Positions 59,401 to 64,000 of a DNA stretch of 64,000 nucleotides are shown here, in pieces. Where the stretch lies: assembly GCA_002682825.1 (NCBI GenBank), contig NOKP01000001.1:4715296-4779295 (forward strand), read 5' to 3'. Source of the DNA: Neonectria sp. B-13. Lineage: Eukaryota; Ascomycota; Sordariomycetes; Hypocreales; Nectriaceae. Positions within the stretch are counted from its first letter, which is position 1. The number at the start of each line of letters is the position of its first letter. Under the pieces are notes generated by a model that saw nothing but the letters and a program-made list of their open reading frames with translations, was not told the origin of the DNA and did not search any database. The translations under genes and the position numbers were made by a program.

Positions 59401-60059
59401 AGATCCATTTCATGCACCCAGTTCCACTCACAAGCGTGGGACTTGTTCTTGTCCAAACGAATCATGCCACCGTCATTGACCGTCACGAGAAGCGTCTCCG
59501 CTGTCACGGCTACCATCCGGTGAGGAGATTTGAAGCCCAGCCCTGCAGGAGCGTGAATCTTGCCGAGGTCAGACAGCCCAGCATCGACAGCCGCCCGCTT
59601 TCTGAAGAGGTCGGGCCGCAACGTGAATGTATAGAGCTGGTTCGCCTGGTCCAGGACGTAGACGCAGAGCGAATCATGTTCCTCGGGGTCTGAGAACGCC
59701 ACGCACCCTGGCTGGATGGGCACGGAGAAGTGAAAGTTCAGAACCAGAGGCGAATCTGCTGCCTGGGCCTTCTTGCAAACATCCACAGCCCGAATGCTCA
59801 GCAGCGTCCCGTCCTCCAAAACCCGCCACAGGAAGCTGCGCGGCGTGTCGTGCCATTGTCGATGATAAATAGACGATGCGGTCGCCAGGTTCTTCTGTCG
59901 AAAGGTCGTCTCGTCCTCGACAGAGTTGTCTCGCGCGTTCTTGCGATGGCTGCGGCCGTTGGCGGAGGGAACTCGAATCGTAACAATAGACGAGGAGACT
60001 GGAGGCTCGAGGCTCAAGCGGGTCTCTTTGAAGAGATACTGGGTCTCGCCTGAATCCAT
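56470..60059 (-). CDS. NUP120: Nucleoporin Nup120/Nup160
   Basis: Scaffold subunit of the Y-shaped (Nup84/Nup107-160) complex of the nuclear pore. Exons 60059-59432, 59381-57351 and 57302-56470 give 1163 aa. The N-terminal ~500 residues form the beta-propeller (FLWRVLEDGTLLSIRAVD, VYVLDQANQLYTFTLRPDLF, DHRMRIWNVNDGQIL), followed by an all-helical solenoid (EWNLLNNGLAKYYSHIVALYEKQ, AFTKTDMQSRLFNAAVATSQ) and a conserved C-terminus (RQYLLLINALSCVDPKQAWI). The second intron is exactly 48 nt, has no stop and is a multiple of three, so the gene also reads through it. A consensus donor (gtgagt), branch (ttactaac) and acceptor (accag) show it is an intron. Start at 60059 is the only ATG before the conserved region. 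Confidence 0.9.
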
Positions 60060-60553
60060 CTCGCCTCCATAAAGCGGATCGATCGCGAGTATTGTTGTCG
60101 TGGCTTTGGGGCTAGCTGCGATGGTTGCGATGGTCGCAAGTCGGTTGCTGTTAAGGTGCGGTCGCGTTGCATGGCAGAATTTCAGGGTGGAACTTCACAG
60201 TCGCGCCCGCGCTAACCCAAAAGGGGAATCAGCTATGATAAGTTATCCGCTTGGACGCATGTGACACATTCGGGTTCACGATTTGAACATTTCTTTGACA
60301 GGCTTTGTCTTGAATTTGAATCACTTTGTCTCTCGGATCGCATGAAGCTACGTTCTATATCCGAGCTGAATCCTTGGCTACCAAAATGTGCTGGCCAAAC
60401 AGGCTTGTTTCCTCCCAACAACCCAAATCAAGCGAATATGTATCGTGATTAAAAGACCAGTAAAAGAACACCCTTGTAAGCAAACTCCTGCAGTCATGCA
60501 AATTAACATCATCATATATGCCGTCGCCTCATACAGTTCCCCCAAAGCAATAC
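60060..60553. other. NUP120 promoter and RAD51 3' region
   Basis: AT-rich toward RAD51, where the 3' UTR is expected. No further feature. Confidence 0.5.
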
Positions 60554-61725
60554 TCAGTCTCTGTCCTTGTCCTTGTCTTCCTTAGGAGCTGGGTCACCAA
60601 TGCCGTTTTCGCCGATGGCAAATATGCAATCGCTCTCTGGAAGGCAGGGGCTATCATAGATTTTTGCAATTCTCGTCTCGGCGCGTCCCTTTTTCAAGCT
60701 GATTCGTGTGGTGCTGGCGTGAGCGATAATGTTGCCACCGATGGGCTTCTTGGGATCGGGATTAAACATGGCACTAGGGCCGCCATCCACCTGGGCCACA
60801 ACCTGGTTTGTGATGACGACAGCGATACCAAACTCATCTGCAAGGCGTTGCAGCGTCCTCATGAACTTTGCAAGATGAGTCTGTCGGTTCGAAAGTTCAC
60901 CACGGCCGCAGAAGTCTGTGCGGTAAAGCGACGTTGCGCTGTCCACAATGAGCAGAGAGAATCTCGTCTCACACATCATAGCGGCAGCTTGGCTGAGAAG
61001 CTGAAGTTGATGGTCCGAGTTATAGGCACGCGCATAGGCGACATTGTCGAGAACCTCCTCGCCGGAAAGACCGAATCGGTTGGCGACACCAAGCAGTCTT
61101 ACTGGGCGGAATGTACCCTCTGTGTCGATGTACATGCACTTGCCCTCTCCGCCACCCATGTCAAAAGGTAGCTGACATGTCACGGCGAGCGTATGACAAA
61201 TCTGACTCTTTCCCGTTCGAAATTCACCAAAGAGCTCAGTTACCGAGCCGGTCTCGACACCACCGGCAAGCATGGTATCCAAGTTCTTCGATCCAGTCGT
61301 AATGGAGATGAGTTCGCTTCTGCGTTGATGCATTTCAGTGGCAGTGGTGAAGCCCATTGGGACGAGCTTAGACGCTTTGAGGAATCAGCAACATTTCCAC
61401 AGATCACCCTTGAGCTGAATTGACGGACCTTCGCCTAAGATCTTGACTGCCTTTTGCTCCGAGATACCCTTGATCTGTTCCAACGTTCGGCGCGGGGTGT
61501 ACGCTACTGATTCGACTGTGTTGTATCCTCCATCAATGACGAGCTGAATATCGCGCTTCGTTAAGCCGGCTACGCCCTGAACCACCGACTCGTTAGCATC
61601 GATTGTAATATGACGCACAAGGGTGGGGTGCCTACTTCGAGCGCCATGAGTGGTGTGGGAGCACCCGGGCCCGTCTGCCCGCCTTCCTCCTCGCCAGTTT
61701 GGGGCTCGTCATATTCGTCAGCCAT
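60554..61725 (-). CDS. RAD51: Rad51 recombinase
   Basis: RecA-family ATPase that forms filaments on single-stranded DNA and drives strand exchange in homologous recombination (mei-3 in Neurospora, uvsC in Aspergillus). Exons 61725-61636, 61576-61429 and 61374-60554 encode 352 aa. The acidic N-terminus ([19 protein letters not shown]) leads into the helix-hairpin-helix domain ([42 protein letters not shown]). Walker A is GEFRTGKS (residues 129-136) and Walker B is LLIVD (220-224). The loops [14 protein letters not shown] and [19 protein letters not shown] and the C-terminal [23 protein letters not shown] are canonical. The protein ends in an extra acidic/basic tail ([12 protein letters not shown]). 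The first intron has no stop in frame until late, so reading through it looks deceptively open; comparison with the conserved LE-GVAGLT junction fixes the splice. Confidence 0.97.
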
Positions 61726-62308
61726 GTTGGCTAGATGCTGTTCTAGGTTCTGAGGGAGGGTAGAGAGACAAGGCGATGCGTTTCTCGAAGTTGTGGGAGG
61801 GACGAAAAATATTGGTAATCAGGGGAGGATGGAATTTGAGGGGATGGTGTTGATGGAAGGCGCGGTGGGACGCGTCTTGGGAGAAGGCAGCAGCGCCACT
61901 AGGGTACGCCAAGTCACGTGAGCACTTTCACTTAGTCTACTCCGCAGAGCCGACAGGGAGCACCTAGTCGAGTACGTAGTCTTCTCCATAATAATAAGCC
62001 ACAGAGCCTCAGAAGAAAGGCATTAGAACATATCACTACAAGCACGAGGGAACTGTTAATTGATCAAAATCTCTTTTTTCTTCAGGTGTAGTATTATGAT
62101 AGTGCTAGTGTACAAGAGAGCGTGTAAAGTCCAAGGCAATTAAGAATGCTTGCACTAGAATGAATGAGCGAATCCCAGAAAACCCAATCCATGCAGTTTA
62201 AGGTCACGAAAGGAAAATGTTAACAATCCGAGTTGAGAACGGTCCGAGTAGGTGGCTCTGCAAATGCGTGCGGGCTTTGTGCGCCGAGGCCGGTGTTGTA
62301 TCGGTTGC
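61726..62308. other. RAD51 promoter and HSP30 3' region
   Basis: Contains ACGCGT (61870) and a CACGTG at about 61915. No gene is supported. Confidence 0.5.
61870..61875. promoter_or_regulatory. MluI cell-cycle box (ACGCGT) upstream of RAD51
   Basis: A palindromic ACGCGT lies 145 bases upstream of the RAD51 start. MBF (Mbp1/Swi6-type, APSES DNA-binding) uses this site to induce S-phase genes in yeasts, RAD51 among them. Six bases alone are weak evidence; position and gene identity make it plausible. Confidence 0.5.
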
Positions 62309-62950
62309 TTAGTTGACAGTGATGCGTCGGGACTCGTGCTTCTTGGCCTTGGGCACGACAATGGTCAGAATGCCGTCCTGGAAGTTGGCAGTGACGTTGT
62401 CCTGGTCGACTCGAGTGGGGAAGTTGAAGCTTCGTGAGAACTCGCCGATGCTGCGCTCAGTGAGCCAATACTTGGACTTATCGGCAGACTTGTTCTGGGC
62501 GGGCTGCGTCTCCTGGTCCTCCTTGGGAGTTCCGGGAGCTTCGGCGTCGGATGTGATCTCGTGAGAGGCAGCCTCAGCCTCATCCTCTACCTTTGCCTTG
62601 TGGGAGGTAGACTTCGTCTCACTGCCCTCGATGGCGGCGGTGTCTGCACTCTTGTCCTCGACATGGCCGGCGGGTGGAGTGCCAGAGGTGTAGGTGCGCT
62701 CAGTCTTGCCGCGGATGAGGAGAGTCTGAGGCTCGGTGAAATCAATGTGGACGTTCTCCTTGTCGATACCCGGGAGCTCTCCATGGAGCTCGTAGGCTTC
62801 GCCAGTCTCGCGGACATCAAACTTGGGCTGCCAGTGGGGAAGCGCGCGAGAGCCCTGGCCCTGAGAGTAGCTGTCGAAGTCTTCAAGGAGACGGAAGAGG
62901 GGAGTGAAAGAGGCGTTGGAGCCGTAGGAAGCGCGAGGGAAGAAAGCCAT
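62309..62950 (-). CDS. Small heat-shock protein, HSP30/HSP20 class
   Basis: ATP-independent chaperone that binds unfolding proteins, cytosolic. A single exon encodes 213 aa from ATG at 62950 (MAFFPRASYGSNASFTPLFR). The alpha-crystallin domain starts near residue 42 (WQPKFDVRETGEAYELHGELPGID, then VHIDFTEPQTLLIRGKTER). It is interrupted by an insertion of about 60 charged Lys/Glu/Ala/Thr residues and resumes with ERSIGEFSRSFNFPTRVDQDNVTANFQDGILTIVVPK, the class signature, before a short KKHESRRITVN tail. The charged insertion between strands is typical of filamentous-fungal HSP30 proteins. The promoter has a TATA box and heat-shock elements, fitting strong stress induction. Confidence 0.93.
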   Translation of the reverse strand: MAFFPRASYGSNASFTPLFRLLEDFDSYSQGQGSRALPHWQPKFDVRETGEAYELHGELPGIDKENVHIDFTEPQTLLIRGKTERTYTSGTPPAGHVEDKSADTAAIEGSETKSTSHKAKVEDEAEAASHEITSDAEAPGTPKEDQETQPAQNKSADKSKYWLTERSIGEFSRSFNFPTRVDQDNVTANFQDGILTIVVPKAKKHESRRITVN

Positions 62951-63142
62951 TGTGTGTGTTGGGTTGGTGGTGAACTTGGTGGAAAGTTGCTTCAGGTTGT
63001 TGTTGGAGTGCGGTTGAAGAAGAGTTGATTCGCACGAATGCAGAAGAGTGTTGATTGTTTGAGTGTTTGCTGCTTGAGTGTTTGAGTGTTGAGAGTGTTC
63101 TGATGAAAAAGAAATCCAGCTTTGGAGGATGTGAAGTGCTGC

Positions 63143-63148
63143 TTTATA
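63143..63148 (-). promoter_or_regulatory. TATA box of the HSP30 gene
   Basis: The minus strand reads AAGTATAAAGC, a consensus TATAAA about 195 bases upstream of the start codon. This leaves room for a long stress-gene leader. The leader itself is rich in tgtttgagtg-like repeats on the plus strand. Confidence 0.6.
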
Positions 63149-63205
63149 CTTGGGCGATGGAGGAAGGAGATGGCCATGGTGGTTTCGCACGCCTTCGTGA
63201 ATGCT

Positions 63206-63236
63206 GAAGAATCATTCCACTAGGAATTTCTAGAAC
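63206..63236. promoter_or_regulatory. Heat-shock element cluster upstream of HSP30
   Basis: Inverted GAA/TTC units are packed here: GAAtcaTTC at 63209-63217 and the perfect TTCtaGAA at 63228-63235, with a GAA just before. A further GAAgaTTC lies at 63367-63374. They stand 60-225 bases upstream of the TATA box, where Hsf1 trimers bind in fungal stress promoters. Binding itself is inferred. Confidence 0.6.
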
Positions 63237-64000
63237 TCACCCGAATGCACATTTGCAGGGCAGAAACAGGTGTTAGAAAGAGTAGTGACGTGATTGTGAT
63301 GGCGATGCCGACACGCACGCTGGCAAACCACTGCAGGTTGATGCCGGAATGCGCTGGACGTTGGTGGAAGATTCCGGCATGTGCCAGAACCAGGAATCCT
63401 TGAGACTGGGGGTGACGACGCCGCAGAGCACTCGCTCGCGGCAAATACCAGTCGCACTTCTCTCACCATCGATAGATTATTTGGAAGGTTCACGTCCCTT
63501 CACTACTGATATGGATAGAACGTCGATGTTCTTTTTTGCAGGGAATGCGTAACTGATTGCACTTGTCGTGGAGTTGCGACACAGAGACACTGGCTGCGAA
63601 AATGACATGGCCCGTGCATATATTGGCTTACATAATAAGTTGAACACATATACCGAGATATTACGTCAGTTTATCCTCATGAACATTGCGTTCGAGCAGG
63701 AAACACATTAGTTAGATTCGCTTTATCATTATAATATGGGCAGTGCGGTTTTATCTTGTTGTCACGGGCGTTACAAAGCAGACAGCTAAGTATGTCATCA
63801 AACAGTCTCCCAAAACCTGGTGCGTGCTCCAAGCCACACGGTAGCCAGATATTCTCTACTCCGCCAAGCCACATAAAATAGCTCGAGGCGGGTGGTTTCA
63901 CTTGCAGCGGCCGAACTCACGGACATTATGTGACAATTCCCTTCCAGTAGCAGTGACTCCTTCGTGCCTATCTTCGGAGTCATCTCTCCTCTAAGGCGTA
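63237..64000. other. Right edge, no supported gene
   Basis: AT-rich after 63540. Short frames at 63677-63983 lack domains. A gene continuing beyond the window cannot be excluded. Confidence 0.45.

Noticed and set aside
1..64000. CRISPR array, biosynthetic gene cluster or prophage-like system
   Set aside because: Tandem repeats here lack unique spacers. The genes are eukaryotic, intron-bearing and mostly housekeeping, and no synthase backbone genes are present.

Overview
The window is a piece of a filamentous ascomycete genome, most likely a Sordariomycete close to Hypocreales. The evidence is in the genes: short introns of about 48-80 nt with GTRNGT donors and CTAAC-like branch points, very C/G-rich third codon positions, and protein families typical of Pezizomycotina (Zn2Cys6 regulator, DUF1765 protein, HSP30, endopolyphosphatase, F-box and BTB proteins). 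Species assignment from sequence alone is not safe.

Layout. 1-2.7 kb has no gene I can support. 3.3-4.6 kb is a bHLH regulator. 6.0-7.1 kb is a protein with three PPxY motifs and an optional membrane-anchor exon. 7.1-11.3 kb is an accessory, repeat-bearing island: an AT-rich 18-bp tandem array ending in a palindrome, a broken SNF2-helicase relic, a very short F-box gene, and a 287-bp element with 20-bp terminal inverted repeats flanked by TA (mariner-type MITE). 12.3-18.1 kb holds P5C dehydrogenase (PUT2) and a PhoD-type phosphatase. 18.1-25.3 kb is a 7.2-kb stretch without a recognisable gene. 25.3-29.0 kb is a large DUF1765 protein. 29.7-34.6 kb holds a GFA-domain protein, a BTB protein and, divergent from it, a Zn2Cys6 factor. 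36.6-42.1 kb holds a membrane kelch protein convergent with vacuolar endopolyphosphatase PPN1. 45.7-49.2 kb holds GCV1 and VMA13. 51.2-52.5 kb is a Cys-rich single-pass surface protein. 53.3-56.2 kb is the divergent pair RPL9/VPS26. 56.5-62.95 kb holds NUP120, RAD51 and HSP30, all on the minus strand.

Most of the window is housekeeping: mitochondrial proline and glycine catabolism (PUT2, GCV1), vacuole and endosome function (PPN1, VMA13, VPS26), ribosome, nuclear pore, recombination and heat shock. The genes are not an operon, and no secondary-metabolite cluster is visible. The 7-11 kb island is the only part with clear signs of genome turnover. I found no convincing tRNA, rRNA or CRISPR array and no obviously new multi-gene system. 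The best leads are the PPxY/tail-anchor gene with competing splice acceptors, the TA-flanked MITE, and the PASK-like tail on the polyphosphatase.
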